Source of the DNA: Candidatus Bathyarchaeota archaeon | Lineage (GTDB): Archaea > Thermoproteota > Bathyarchaeia > TCS64 | Assembly: GCA_014729945.1 (NCBI GenBank) | Contig: WJJC01000066.1 | Location: 1-64,000, forward strand | Direction of reading: 5' to 3' | Length of the DNA stretch: 64,000 nt | Shown: piece after piece, positions 16,695 through 26,279 of the stretch | Layout: every line of letters starts with the position of its first letter | Numbering within the stretch: position 1 is the stretch's first letter | Notes under the pieces: generated by a model | Seen by the model: only the letters and a program-made list of their open reading frames with translations | Databases searched by the model: none | What the model was told of the DNA's origin: nothing | Made by a program: the position numbers and the translations under genes

Positions 16695-16867
16695 GAATAT
16701 TTCCCTTTTTCAATGTATTTTATCGCTTAAAGCAACATCTATAGGATTCTAGCAACGGTTTTCCGTTCATTAGAATTGTCTCAAATAAATGGATTATTCA
16801 ATTTAATGGGTATGATTTTATAATCTGTACCACATTATCATTGATGAATATCCCTTTAGGTGACAAA

Positions 16868-17185
16868 ATGGCGCAAGAAGACAAGATACTAGGCGTAGTA
16901 AACTCCGTTGGAATGGAGAGAGACGAGAAAGAATACAGAAAATTCAACCTAATCGTGGGAATCAAGGTAAAGACGGATAAGAGAGTCTCATACACTGAGG
17001 GAGAGAAGCTGATGAAACAGCTCCAGAAAGACTTGATGGGGAAAAACATCGAGCTTGAGATGGTCGCAGTCCCATGTCCCATATGCGGCAGGACATTTAA
17101 CTCTCAATTCGGTATGGAGCAACATAAACGTATGAAACACAAGGAAGACAAGAAGAAAAAGCAAAGCAAAAAATCCAAGAAATAA
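16868..17185 (+). CDS. Small C2H2 zinc-finger protein
   Basis: A 105-residue basic protein starting MAQEDKILGVVNSVG at 16868, with AGGTGA just upstream. An earlier ATG at 16841 is open but lacks a ribosome site. A mixed alpha/beta N-terminal half is followed by one classic zinc finger, CPICGRTFNSQFGMEQHKRM followed by KH (C-x2-C-x12-H-x4-H), and a lysine-rich tail (KKKKQSKKSKK). Such single-finger proteins are widespread in archaea and are thought to bind DNA or RNA. A tRNA-Thr gene lies 10 bp past its stop, on the other strand. Confidence 0.75.
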   Translation: MAQEDKILGVVNSVGMERDEKEYRKFNLIVGIKVKTDKRVSYTEGEKLMKQLQKDLMGKNIELEMVAVPCPICGRTFNSQFGMEQHKRMKHKEDKKKKQSKKSKK

Positions 17186-17194
17186 TTTTTAGAA

Positions 17195-17269
17195 TGGAGC
17201 CTCGGGCGGGATTCGAACCCGCGGCCAACAGCTTACAAGGCTGCCGCTCTACCTCTGAGCTACCAAGGC
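17195..17269 (-). tRNA. tRNA-Thr(UGU), CCA encoded
   Basis: Reverse-strand cloverleaf: acceptor GCCTTGG pairs with CCGAGGC (one G-U), D arm AGCTCAGAGGTAGAGC, anticodon stem CAGC/GCTG with loop CTTGTAA, so the anticodon is TGT. The T arm is GCGGG-TTCGAAT-CCCGC. CCA is encoded at 17197-17195. No intron. Confidence 0.95.
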
Positions 17270-17384
17270 GGTGTGCAACAACTATGGTATGGGCAATCAA
17301 ATAAAGATTATTCTAAGAGAGTATGGGAAATCATGCTATGGGTCTAAACATCTATAAGCAGAGACGAATTGAGTTGATTTAACC

Positions 17385-18380
17385 TTGAAATATGGGGTAA
17401 TTATGGGTCTGTCCTTACTTCTAATCGGGTCCCAGATGACTGTTTTTGCTGATAGTAAAGAGCTTGAGATGGCTATGGTTTCAAGCAGCGAGTTTAATCA
17501 ATCAAAGATCCAGAATTTAATACAGTGCAATACTCCAGTGGTTCTATACGGGGAAGATATTTCCAGTTTAAGTGATGTATTTGATCCAAGTTTTGTGATC
17601 ACGAATAGGACAGAGTCGAGCACTGGACTCGTGGTGAGCGGCTTCTGGGTCCAAGAGACGGGGAACAAGACAATTGAACACCAGTTAAGAATATACGATA
17701 TTAGTTACCATGAAAGACTCCAAGATAAAATCAGTAACTGGATTGAAGAGAGCGCCGGGAAACCCCTTCTCGAAGATTACATTGTTGAGAGTATTATCAC
17801 CATTATTGAGTATCATGAACCATATGGTTTCATCGAGACAGAGATGGAGGTCCTAAATCTTGTCGATGATAATACAGAATATGACTGGTATGATGTCTCA
17901 ATAAATCAACGTCTAATACCTGGATCCAACTATTCTTCATCAAGTTGGGAGTGGAACTGGCTAACTTATACAATGAACGGTTCGCTGGGTAAATCAAACA
18001 GCCATTTATCTAGCTATGATCAACCCCTAAGCAACGAATTACCTAGGGGGCCATTCAGTTTCCTCTGGAGAATAATGGGCTTTGATATAAGAGATCTAAT
18101 CCCGTGGCTGAACCCACCTGAACCTAGAGTAGAAGGTATCGACATGAGTGATTTTAGCCAAGAGGTTTTCCAAGTCAGATACTCAGCACAAGAAGGATAC
18201 ATGCATAAAAATGAGCCGTTTATAGTCAATCACCACTATGTTGTTCGGGTGACGGAGAACCAGGCACCTGTCTTCTGGCATCAGACACAAGTAAAATATA
18301 TACGGACAGATGACATCGCAAAGATACCATATATTACGCCCCCACTTTTATCAGGTTACGTGGAAAAACAAATTAAATAA
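17385..18380 (+). CDS. Secreted or membrane-anchored protein of unknown function
   Basis: A 331-residue protein with a TTG start and a clear signal peptide (VIMGLSLLLIGSQMTVFA, cleavage expected near residue 22). The mature part is beta-rich, with no cysteine pairs beyond Cys48 and no membrane segment. Repeated pieces such as NWIEESAGKP and YSSSSWEWNW suggest an extracellular binding domain, but I recognise no family. It sits alone between tRNA-Thr and a convergent flavodoxin gene. Confidence 0.6.
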   Translation: MKYGVIMGLSLLLIGSQMTVFADSKELEMAMVSSSEFNQSKIQNLIQCNTPVVLYGEDISSLSDVFDPSFVITNRTESSTGLVVSGFWVQETGNKTIEHQLRIYDISYHERLQDKISNWIEESAGKPLLEDYIVESIITIIEYHEPYGFIETEMEVLNLVDDNTEYDWYDVSINQRLIPGSNYSSSSWEWNWLTYTMNGSLGKSNSHLSSYDQPLSNELPRGPFSFLWRIMGFDIRDLIPWLNPPEPRVEGIDMSDFSQEVFQVRYSAQEGYMHKNEPFIVNHHYVVRVTENQAPVFWHQTQVKYIRTDDIAKIPYITPPLLSGYVEKQIK

Positions 18381-18384
18381 CTGG

Positions 18385-18930
18385 TTAGAGGCTTTTACCT
18401 AAAACCCTAGCCTTATCCAGTAAGTCCTCATTCTCATTCACGGGATTGTTACCTGTTCCATGCGCCTTAAGAGACCCATGAACCTCCATGTTCCAGTAGT
18501 GACTCATCCTATCGTTCAGCCACTCAACTACTTCACCATAGACATTTGGGTTATCCCAGCCACAGGTGAAGACACTGATGAACTTTATATCATCCTTTAT
18601 TCGTTTCCGGTACTCGGCTCCATGACTCTTACTGTAATAATAGAGTCTATCGATGAACAACTTGGCTCGTGAACTAACGTGATCATAGTAAATTGGGGTG
18701 CCCAGAACCATGGCATCCATAGACTCCAAGTGAGGCATTAACTTCGTGAAACCGTCATCAGGATAAACGTATCCATCTTCGTTAGCTTCAAGGGGATTAA
18801 GATCCAATTCGCTTAGATAAAACAGGGTGGTCTCATTTCCAGCTTCCTCTGCACCCTTAACTACTTCCTTAACTAGTCTAGCTGTGTTTCCATTTTTACG
18901 GGGCCCAGCCACTATGCCTAATACTTTCAT
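18385..18930 (-). CDS. Flavodoxin-like NADPH-dependent FMN reductase family protein
   Basis: A 181-residue flavodoxin-fold protein when started at the ATG at 18930 (MKVLGIVAGPRKNGNTARL). The FMN phosphate loop GPRKNGNT (about 9-16) and the motif GTPIYYDHVSSRAKLFIDR (about 76-94) are those of the iron-sulfur flavoprotein/FMN reductase family. The cysteines that hold the 4Fe-4S cluster in the true iron-sulfur flavoproteins are absent. The likely role is a small electron-transfer or quinone-type reductase. Confidence 0.82.
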   Translation of the reverse strand: MKVLGIVAGPRKNGNTARLVKEVVKGAEEAGNETTLFYLSELDLNPLEANEDGYVYPDDGFTKLMPHLESMDAMVLGTPIYYDHVSSRAKLFIDRLYYYSKSHGAEYRKRIKDDIKFISVFTCGWDNPNVYGEVVEWLNDRMSHYWNMEVHGSLKAHGTGNNPVNENEDLLDKARVLGKSL

Positions 18931-19047
18931 ACACATCATTGGTACCCGGGTTGTTATGAAAGTAACTACTGATGTATAGAAGCCCTTTTAGATTAGTATT
19001 AATTCTCTACAGCGTTAGACGAGAAAACCTGTACGGTGCACGTCCAT

Positions 19048-19914
19048 ATGTCTGTAAACGAAAACAAACTTGATGAACTGGAAGAACAGGCAGCTGAATT
19101 AAGAGAACAGAGAAACCAGTTATTTGAGAAGATCAGTAAAATCAGAGACGAGAGAGACCGTCTGAATAAGAAAGCTAGAGCCACACGCGAACAAGCTCAC
19201 AAGCATAGGAAAGAGAGGGATAGGATCAACGCCAAGGTACAGGAGATAAAACAGAGCCTTGGACCTCTCTTTGACGAATTATCCGAGAAAAACAAGGAGC
19301 TTAGAAAAGCGGATAGGGCTCTTAGGAAAGAGTACCGGGGATTACCCAGTAAGAAGAAAGTTCAGGAAGACCTCAAACGCATCGAGTGGGAGGTAATGAC
19401 CACGCCCACACAGGAGATGCTAGGCAGAGAAGAAGAGCTGGTTAAGCGGGCCTCCGATCTCAGGAAGACTCTTGAAGAATTCAAGGGAATCGAAGAGAAG
19501 AAGGATGTAAAAAAGGATTACCTCGCGGATAAAAAAACCACGGAAGCAGATATTAATACTCTCAGAGACGAGATAAACCAGTTGGCTGAGAAGAGCCAGG
19601 AACACCATGAACGAATGATTCTATTCTACGAGCAAGCGGATAAAGAACAAGAGATGGCGGACGCCGCTCATAAACGCTACGTGGAGAAGATTAAAGAGGC
19701 TGATGAGATTAAGAGCGAGCTCAGCGTAATTATGCCCGAGATCAATGCTTTAAGGGATGGACTTAAAGCTCATGATCAAAGACTAGCTAAGCTACGTAAG
19801 ATGAACGCCCAGGAGAGGGCTGAGGCTAGGAAGCAGGCGGCTATTAAGAAGATGGAGAACGGGGAGAAGCTCAGTTTCCAGGAGCTTAAACTCATCTACG
19901 ATGATGAAGAGTAA
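19048..19914 (+). CDS. Archaeal coiled-coil protein (COG1340)
   Basis: A 288-residue, almost fully coiled-coil protein (heptad-rich from residue 5 to about 270), starting MSVNENKLDELEEQ at 19048. A GTG at 19036 is also open. It has the lysine/glutamate-rich composition of the uncharacterised archaeal COG1340 family, with the C-terminal NAQERAEARKQAAIKKMENG motif typical of it. No ATPase motif is present, so it is a scaffold or partner rather than an SMC. The next gene is convergent and starts its stop 2 bp away. Confidence 0.8.
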   Translation: MSVNENKLDELEEQAAELREQRNQLFEKISKIRDERDRLNKKARATREQAHKHRKERDRINAKVQEIKQSLGPLFDELSEKNKELRKADRALRKEYRGLPSKKKVQEDLKRIEWEVMTTPTQEMLGREEELVKRASDLRKTLEEFKGIEEKKDVKKDYLADKKTTEADINTLRDEINQLAEKSQEHHERMILFYEQADKEQEMADAAHKRYVEKIKEADEIKSELSVIMPEINALRDGLKAHDQRLAKLRKMNAQERAEARKQAAIKKMENGEKLSFQELKLIYDDEE

Positions 19915-19915
19915 T

Positions 19916-20845
19916 TTAGGTTCTATATATGGGGCAGGTCATGCAGTGTATACCGCCCATCCCTTTTCGCATCTCTTCACCGGGGATCTGGATTACCTCG
20001 ATTCCACGTTCACGGCATTCCCGCATAACCCTCGGGTTACCGGTGTAGTGAAACGCTAGGTCTTTGTCTATTGTAAGGAAGTTTGCAGCCATATCAATAC
20101 ATTCTTGGTCGTTTATCTCTAGGAGGTCCCAGTTTTTTTCTCGTAGCCACTCGGTGAAGCTTCCTCTCCAAGTCTCATTACTTGTCTTGAACAAAGTAGG
20201 GACGTTCTCCATTACCTCGGGGTGGATTAAAGCTACTTTTCCGGGGAGTTCACTGAACTCACCGTCAATGTGTACGATGCCAAGTGGCATGTTGAGCTGG
20301 ATGAACAGGTCTACCAGATTGTTTTCCAGAAGATAGTCGCTCATCTGGTTTAACGCGCCCTGTGTTGCTCTGTCACATAGACCAGCGACAGCGACCCTGT
20401 CCTCTAGTAAGGCGAATCCTCCTCCCTCGAAGCTCTCAGGCTCATGCATCTCCATTGCGATGGGTACATCGTTAGCCCGGTGAGCTGCCTTTATGATTGG
20501 GGACTCTAGTCGTCTACTGGGTAGCCCCATCTTGAATAGAAGGGCACCATTGTTGGTCATGGTGCTGCTATCCCTGACGAACACTAGGTTGGGTGTCTTG
20601 TAGCTCTGTTCTAGTGCTTCTTCATTGTCCGCGATAAGGTCACGTACAAGCAGGGTCTCTACTCCGGCTTCTCGTAAAGCGTTCACGAGTTCCTGGTGGT
20701 CGTTGATGAAGCGTTTTACATCTACTGGTTGATCAAAGTGGTGTGCAACTTGGTCATCGTTGGCTAGCTTCAGTTCTTTTCCGGGGTGATGAACCATTAC
20801 CCGCTTTAGGGTTCCTGATTCATGGGTTATTCCATATTTTGACAT
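19916..20845 (-). CDS. Arginine deiminase/DDAH-like amidinotransferase family hydrolase
   Basis: A 309-residue pentein-fold enzyme. FVRDSS (about 90), FEGGGF (about 140) and an HID-x-E-F motif are typical. The catalytic Cys301 sits in GGIHCMTCP, the usual final motif. These carry out hydrolysis of arginine or N-methylarginine, giving citrulline. The exact substrate is not clear from the sequence. It could be true arginine deiminase or a dimethylarginine-type enzyme. It is transcribed alone. Confidence 0.88.
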   Translation of the reverse strand: MSKYGITHESGTLKRVMVHHPGKELKLANDDQVAHHFDQPVDVKRFINDHQELVNALREAGVETLLVRDLIADNEEALEQSYKTPNLVFVRDSSTMTNNGALLFKMGLPSRRLESPIIKAAHRANDVPIAMEMHEPESFEGGGFALLEDRVAVAGLCDRATQGALNQMSDYLLENNLVDLFIQLNMPLGIVHIDGEFSELPGKVALIHPEVMENVPTLFKTSNETWRGSFTEWLREKNWDLLEINDQECIDMAANFLTIDKDLAFHYTGNPRVMRECRERGIEVIQIPGEEMRKGMGGIHCMTCPIYRT

Positions 20846-20899
20846 ACCGTATTCTAATTGGGTAGGACATAAAACACTATGCAGGAGCCGGTTTATGGA

Positions 20900-21163
20900 T
20901 TATTTGGATTTTTTCTTGGCTGCTCTCTTCTCTGCTCGTGCTCTCCGCTTCTCGGCTTTCTCTCTTTCTTTCTCTGTTATTCGGTATTTTCGTTGACCGT
21001 CGTCGGCTTTGAAGCTGTTTATCCGCTCGTCTTTGAACATTTTTTTTAGTAGGGTGAATGCTTTTTTTTCTTTGACGTCTAATTCATCGGCTATCTCTTT
21101 TAGGGACATTGGTCCATCTAGTAGTAGGACTCCGATTTTGTTTCGTAGTGTTGATGCTGACAT
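20900..21163 (-). CDS. Small winged-helix protein with basic tail
   Basis: An 87-residue protein from the ATG at 21163 (MSASTLRNKIGVLLL). It has one winged-helix DNA-binding domain: GPMSLKEIADELDVKEKKAF is the recognition helix-turn-helix. The tail RRARAEKRAAKKKSK is strongly basic. It could be a transcription regulator or a chromatin-like protein. It is located 54 bp upstream of the deiminase gene on the same strand. Confidence 0.7.
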   Translation of the reverse strand: MSASTLRNKIGVLLLDGPMSLKEIADELDVKEKKAFTLLKKMFKDERINSFKADDGQRKYRITEKEREKAEKRRARAEKRAAKKKSK

Positions 21164-21351
21164 AGTCTTCAAGCACATCATATGGGGTTTTTTTATTAAA
21201 ACTTGACGTGTTTTGGGGTCTTTTGGTATTTAAATTCACCGGTAATTATATCGTTTTTTTGGTTGCTGTGTTTTTTTGGTTCATGTGGTTTCAGATAGAC
21301 TAATTCTCATCGTTAACCTTATATGGTTGACGTTGTTAGTTTGATCTGTAT

Positions 21352-22601
21352 ATGAATCAACTATGGATGGCTGCATTCACATATGCATCCGCCCTGATAT
21401 TACTCACAGAAGCGTTCTCCTTGATGTACAGATTAACAAAGGTACCTAACTATGCACTTGGAACACTCATGCCCATAGGAGCCTATACAGCTTATACAAG
21501 TAAACATATCCTCCATAATCCAGTGTATCTCGCTTTTCCCACCGCGTTTCTAGTAGGCTCAATACTGGCGTTAATAATCAATACGTTCATCATCGAGCCG
21601 TTGATGATAAAAGGAAGATCACTGGTTGAGATTACCTTGGCACCATTGGATTGGGGATACTGTTAGAAGCCTTGATCCAAATTTATCATAAATACATCAA
21701 GGTTCCCCATACAAACATAATGCTTCGTCAATATGATTTCAAAATCGGAGAAATCTATAGCGTTTTTCCAGTATCAGCAATATTAGCTATATCATCATTT
21801 CTATTAATCAGACATATCTTCAAATCAACTAGATTTGGGTGCTCCGTCAGAGCGGTTTTGGATGATGTTGAGTTAGCTCAGGTTCAGGGCATCAACCCTA
21901 CAAGAAGTAGGGGTGGTATCTGGGTCCTCGCTGGTGGTTTATCGGGTTTATCAGGTGCGATAATGACTATGTGGTTCCATCTTACGCCTTTAAGTGGTTC
22001 ATGGATTATGATTTCTATTATTGCCGCTGCTTTGCTTGGTGGAATTGACAGTTACAGGGGAGCGTTTATAGGAGGATTGTTGACGGGTCTCGCGGAGATA
22101 ATGTTAGTCACCTGGGGTCAGAGCATCATAGGAGTGTGGGTAGGTATGTTTAGAATACTTGTACCCACCATGATTATTGTTCTTGTGTTGATGTTCGCCC
22201 CAAATGGGTTATTTGGATCTGATATAACACAAGATGGTTTAGTATCTAGACACCTGCTCACGAAAGCCAACAGTAAATATCTGATAATAGCAACAATTTT
22301 ACTCATAGTAGGTGGATCAGTGCTTACACATACATGTAACGTGAATAAGGCAAAGGCGAGGGACGAGGTCATCCATGGGTTCTCTGGGTATAATTTAGAG
22401 GTTAGAGAAATGGACCATAAGGTAACCAGCTTTAACGTGGGTAATCTCACAGTCTTCAAAAACACCATTGAGAGGTTGAATATATCCAAGGTCTACATGG
22501 AGCCCAATGGTGTAACGTTCTATTATATTCGAAATGATGTTTACTGGGAGACCAATGTCAGGTTTAAACGCATAGGGTTATGCAGATTCGAAGCAGCATA
22601 A
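21352..22601 (+). pseudogene. LivH-like ABC permease, frameshifted
   Basis: Two overlapping frames encode one branched-chain amino acid-type permease. Frame 1 (21352-21666) gives the first membrane segments and ends SLVEITLAPLD. Frame 2 (open from before 21651 to 22601) carries on IGLGILLEALIQIY. The expected join, EITLATIGLG, needs one more base near 21639. So there is a one-base deletion, a sequencing error, or a recoding site. After the usual LivH end (LMFAPNGLFGSD) there is an extra membrane helix and about 85 residues of outside domain, which is unusual. No LivM, LivF, LivG or binding protein is nearby. Confidence 0.75.
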
Positions 22602-22666
22602 ATTAAAAAACAACCTTACCTAAACAATATAGGTCGCGTTTCGCTATTATTCATGACTGAGTGAGT

Positions 22667-22897
22667 ATGCCCAGAAAAGTCTCAAGGGGAAAACACGGGG
22701 TATGTCCACGCATCAAAGAGTGTAAACGACCTATAACTAGGCTGCATTTTAGTACTTTCTGTCTTGGAGGCAACTGGAAAAAATGTCACTGGTACAATAA
22801 GTGGGCGCGTACATTGAAAAGACCACTGGTACATCTCCAGAAGATGGCTATAAGCCAAGCTCAAAAAGCAGAACAATTAGCCGAAAAAGATAACTAG
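22667..22897 (+). CDS. Small Cys-rich protein
   Basis: A 76-residue protein starting MPRKVSRGKHGVCPR at 22667; a GTG at 22661 is in frame. Four cysteines in the order C-x5-C-x12-C-x7-C (CPRIKECKR ... FCLGGNWKKCHWY) match small iron-sulfur or zinc motifs often seen in archaea. The rest is a short helix rich in Gln, Lys and Ala. Function unknown. It could be a redox or regulatory partner. Confidence 0.6.
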   Translation: MPRKVSRGKHGVCPRIKECKRPITRLHFSTFCLGGNWKKCHWYNKWARTLKRPLVHLQKMAISQAQKAEQLAEKDN

Positions 22898-22950
22898 AAA
22901 ATCAGAGTCAGATAAATATCAAACCAAGTCCTAGAAAATATTAAAATGGT

Positions 22951-23622
22951 TTAATGCCTTCTTACGGCGATGGCTCTTACTATGTCCGCGGTATTCTCAC
23001 ACCAGTCTGCAATGGTCTCAAGAGCATCAAAGAACTCGTTTATCATTATTAACTGACCGGTCTTAAACTCGGTTAGTTCATCTTCAGCGAAATAGAAACG
23101 AGCCTCACCATAAAGATCATCTATTGTTTCCTCCAACATCTCTACTTCATCAGCGAGACTTAATGCCTTATTGGGGTCTCGCGGTAAAGCATCAATGCTT
23201 TTGATCAATACCTTAACGCAATCCACGTTAGCTTTCACCATTTTGAAAGCCGAGTCCTTGAGGTTATCGGTCACCTTCTCGAAGGGGATTGTTCGCAGTA
23301 TCCTACCAGCCTCCTTAGACCAGTCAGCTATCCAGTCAACTGCCCTGACAAGCTCCATGAGATCATCTCTTTCTTCAGGATACATCTCACCCTTGGTTAA
23401 CTCCTCCACCATGTTTCTTCTAAGCTCGTCAGCCTCTCTCTCAAACCTGCTAATATCTGTGAATATGTTGCTTCCTGATTCTTGACCGTCTTTACTTGCT
23501 GCTTCAACCATGGTCTGGAGGCTTTGGACCGCTTTTTCTGTTAACTCTAGGTGTTTCTCCACCATCTCTAGTACGTTGGCCCCTCTGTTGGGGCCCAATC
23601 TTCCGAATAGTCTTCTCGCCAT
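22951..23622 (-). CDS. DUF47/PhoU-like phosphate transport regulator, copy 1
   Basis: A 223-residue all-helical protein of the TIGR00153/DUF47 family (MARRLFGRLGPNRGANVLEM). E-x-EADELRRNMVEEL and DWIADWSKEAGR are family hallmarks, and the acidic helix residues E/D-x2-D are expected to bind metal ions. It is last in a three-gene operon after the other PhoU copy and a Na/Pi symporter, and probably regulates phosphate uptake through that symporter. It is about half identical in pattern to the next copy, so the pair looks like a tandem duplication. Confidence 0.88.
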   Translation of the reverse strand: MARRLFGRLGPNRGANVLEMVEKHLELTEKAVQSLQTMVEAASKDGQESGSNIFTDISRFEREADELRRNMVEELTKGEMYPEERDDLMELVRAVDWIADWSKEAGRILRTIPFEKVTDNLKDSAFKMVKANVDCVKVLIKSIDALPRDPNKALSLADEVEMLEETIDDLYGEARFYFAEDELTEFKTGQLIMINEFFDALETIADWCENTADIVRAIAVRRH

Positions 23623-23651
23623 TTATGTACACATCCCATATTTTTTTAACA

Positions 23652-24329
23652 TTATATCACTCTAATCGCTATAGCTCTAGCAACATCAACCGAGTTTTCG
23701 CACCAGTCAGATGCTTCTTCGATGGATTCTATGAGTTCATTAACCAGTATCAATGCGCTCCTAGTAAGTTCTCCTTCATCCATCATAACTAATTGATTTC
23801 TAGCCTCACCGAATAAATCATCCATATCCTCTTCGAATAACTCAACCTGGTCAGCAAGATCAAGCGCTTTTTGGGGGTTCCTTGATAACTCGTGTATACA
23901 TTGGGATAAAACCCTTACAGTGGCATAGTTTTCTCTACACATAGTTTCTATTGATTCCCTGAAGCTTTCTGGTAACTTTTCAAAGGGGATAATCACTAAA
24001 AGTCTGCTTGCTTCTCTCGATAGGTCTGCGATCCAGTCGACAGCTCTGACTAGTTCTATCAAGTCATCGCGTTCATTGGGATAAAGATCTCTTTTGCTTA
24101 GCTCGTTTACCATATCTCTTCTTATTTTGTCTGCTTGCATCTCATAACGGCTAATTGTTCCATAATGGGGTTTCTTTCTTTCAGGCTCCTCGACTATGTT
24201 CTGCACCATCTCATACAGTTGATAAACTGCCTTAGTGGTCAACTCAAGATGCTCATAGGTCATCTCGAGGACTTTTTCATTTCTCCGGTCCCCGAACCAT
24301 CTTAGAATTCTTTCTCTCACAATGTACAC
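23652..24329 (-). CDS. DUF47/PhoU-like phosphate transport regulator, copy 2
   Basis: A 225-residue paralogue of the gene downstream of it (MYIVRERILRWFGDRRNEKV), with the same MQADKIRRDMVNELS and DWIADLSREASR motifs. Its start is 1 bp from the symporter stop, so the two are translationally linked. Two different copies beside one symporter suggests a heteromeric or alternating regulator. Both face the cytosol. Confidence 0.88.
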   Translation of the reverse strand: MYIVRERILRWFGDRRNEKVLEMTYEHLELTTKAVYQLYEMVQNIVEEPERKKPHYGTISRYEMQADKIRRDMVNELSKRDLYPNERDDLIELVRAVDWIADLSREASRLLVIIPFEKLPESFRESIETMCRENYATVRVLSQCIHELSRNPQKALDLADQVELFEEDMDDLFGEARNQLVMMDEGELTRSALILVNELIESIEEASDWCENSVDVARAIAIRVI

Positions 24330-25544
24330 CTACAATAAATAGATTATAAGAATTGGCACCACAAAGAACACTCCGACAACCCAGGCAAGCAATGCGAAGG
24401 CAACATTCTGGTTTTTAGTTATTTTAGCTCCTAACCACTCAGCGATTGCTACGGGTACAAATCTCAAGGGGGATATTAACCAAAGAGTCATCGCCATGAG
24501 GTTAAGTAAAACGTGAGCACTTCCCAGAATCATACCTGTGACACCGCCAGCCATATATCCATAGATCTGAGAAAGGTCAACGGCGGTTGCCATGTTAGTA
24601 CCAACAAGATATGGGTATGCGGTCTTAAGATCAACAACTTTGGTAGCAAGGAAGGGTATTACTAGACTGCTACCGATGCTGCTACTTCCCACAAGGAAAG
24701 TTACTGCGAATCCGGTGAAAAAGCCTCTCACTGGATTATTGAAGGCTGCTTTTACCCGGTCCTCCCATTCAAGCTCAATCATTTTCTCAAGGTTCTTGGT
24801 TATCAGGTTCATGGATAGAATGATAACTATGAACCAGAAGATGAATAAAGTCACTCCACCAGCTCTAGCACCAATTAGATTAACCAACATTCCTTTCATC
24901 GGGTTTATTATCGGTTCTTTGATTATGATGTCAATAAGGCTGTCCTCAAAGCTTGCGAAAAAACCCTCGAGTTTAAGTACATTAGTGTAGAAATCGCCTA
25001 GTCTTAACACGATTTTACTAATTAAGCCAAATGAGAGCTCTAATGCAAAGAAAATTGTTATTGTTAGGGCTTCGTATACGTCGTCAACTATTACACCGGG
25101 GATTGTTTCTTTGAATTCATCCATTGTCATCCCTCGTTCTATACCGAAGGCTACTATTGTGTTTGTAACGGTGGTTCCAATATTAGCGCCGAGCACCATG
25201 GGGACACCGAATTGAATCGCGTTTTCGAGAGGTAACCCACCTGCTACCATTCCAGACATACTCACCATAGTGGTGGCTACCACGGCGCTACTACTCTGTA
25301 CTAATGCTGTACCCAGAATACCAAGGGCTAGTCCAGTTACTGCAGCTGTTTCTGAGGTCACCATTCCTAGGATAATTGACTGCCACTCAGCGAAAATTAA
25401 TTTAAAGCCAGTTTTAACCCCTTCAAGGCTTGAGATAAAGAAGAATATACTTAGAAAAAGTGAAACACCAACACGTACTCTTTTATCAGAGAGTACCGGG
25501 ATATCGTCATACCATTTTTTAGTCTTAAACATATATAATCCCAT
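24330..25544 (-). CDS. nptA: Na+/phosphate symporter (NptA-like)
   Basis: A 404-residue membrane protein with two inverted repeats, the first with QSSSAVVATTMVSMSGM and GANIGTTVTN, the second with GSSSIGSSLVIPF and GTNMATAVD. The QSSS-like motif and the GANIGTT element identify the Na/Pi-cotransporter II family. It takes up inorganic phosphate with Na+ and heads the operon with two DUF47/PhoU genes. An alternative in-frame ATG is at 25532. Upstream, 25545-25690 is very AT-rich with a TTATAAAAT element around 25590-25600 that could be its TATA box. Confidence 0.88.
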   Translation of the reverse strand: MGLYMFKTKKWYDDIPVLSDKRVRVGVSLFLSIFFFISSLEGVKTGFKLIFAEWQSIILGMVTSETAAVTGLALGILGTALVQSSSAVVATTMVSMSGMVAGGLPLENAIQFGVPMVLGANIGTTVTNTIVAFGIERGMTMDEFKETIPGVIVDDVYEALTITIFFALELSFGLISKIVLRLGDFYTNVLKLEGFFASFEDSLIDIIIKEPIINPMKGMLVNLIGARAGGVTLFIFWFIVIILSMNLITKNLEKMIELEWEDRVKAAFNNPVRGFFTGFAVTFLVGSSSIGSSLVIPFLATKVVDLKTAYPYLVGTNMATAVDLSQIYGYMAGGVTGMILGSAHVLLNLMAMTLWLISPLRFVPVAIAEWLGAKITKNQNVAFALLAWVVGVFFVVPILIIYLL

Positions 25545-25695
25545 AGCTACTATAGATTACTATCTGACTAGGACAAGAACCATACATTTTATAATAAATA
25601 GTTTGGTACAATAAAGTATATTGATAAATATAGTCACAATAGAATATATAGTTAAAGAGGGGGTATTTTAAAAAAAGGGATATTGATCCCGGGAT

Positions 25696-26133
25696 TTAGT
25701 TTGTGTAGGGACAGTTTCCGTTGTAATGATTACCTCTAGCTCCGCCGCTACGATACTGGCTGCCTCTACCTGTGCCATCACGGAACATATTACCGTGAGG
25801 ACCGGATTCACCGTTGTGTGGTCCGCTCCATAGTGGAGCCTCAATGCCCCACTCAACCAGCATACTTGCTTTCATCTCCCGGATCTCTTCAGGAGTTGAA
25901 CCACTATCTAGCATGGATTGAGCTTCAGCGTAAAGATCATCCCTCTGTTCTTCCGTTAGTTGACCCCAGAACCCATTACCGTTTAAAAGGCTCTGAGGGC
26001 CATTGCCCTGGCATGTTATCTCGTTGGTTGAATTAGTTTGTGCGTATACAAAACTGATTCCACCTAAAGCTATGGCGACCACGAGTAGTAAGCCGAGTGC
26101 TTTCATGTTTCTTTTACTCATTTCTTTTTTCAT
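25696..26133 (-). CDS. Secreted Gly/His-rich small protein
   Basis: A 145-residue protein with a signal peptide (residues 10-32, ALGLLLVVAIALGGISFVYA). The mature N-terminal half has a helical piece (LTEEQRDDLYAEAQSMLDSG) that looks like the helical repeat of CpxP/metal-resistance type or DUF2680 proteins. The C-terminal 40 residues hold many Gly, His and Asn (SGPHNGESGPHGN, GNHYNGNCPY) and could bind metal. It is divergent from a winged-helix regulator, suggesting local control. Confidence 0.6.
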   Translation of the reverse strand: MKKEMSKRNMKALGLLLVVAIALGGISFVYAQTNSTNEITCQGNGPQSLLNGNGFWGQLTEEQRDDLYAEAQSMLDSGSTPEEIREMKASMLVEWGIEAPLWSGPHNGESGPHGNMFRDGTGRGSQYRSGGARGNHYNGNCPYTN

Positions 26134-26279
26134 CTCTATTCAATGCATCTGAATGGTGTATTTAATCAATTTTCCAAGGTTGGTCCCAAGTTATTCCCAA
26201 ATATTTATTGAATTACCCCGGAATCTGTGTATGATCTAATCGAAGGGTTTTTTGTCACCTGAACAGATTAGAGAATATA

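Noticed and set aside
19048..19914. COG1340 coiled-coil gene as a further member of the SMC-like system
   Set aside because: It has no ATPase motif, is 3.3 kb away, and COG1340 is widespread by itself.
26134..26279. TTCCAAGG/TCCCAAGT repeats between divergent genes as operators
   Set aside because: The copies are short and imperfect, so they are not above what is expected by chance.
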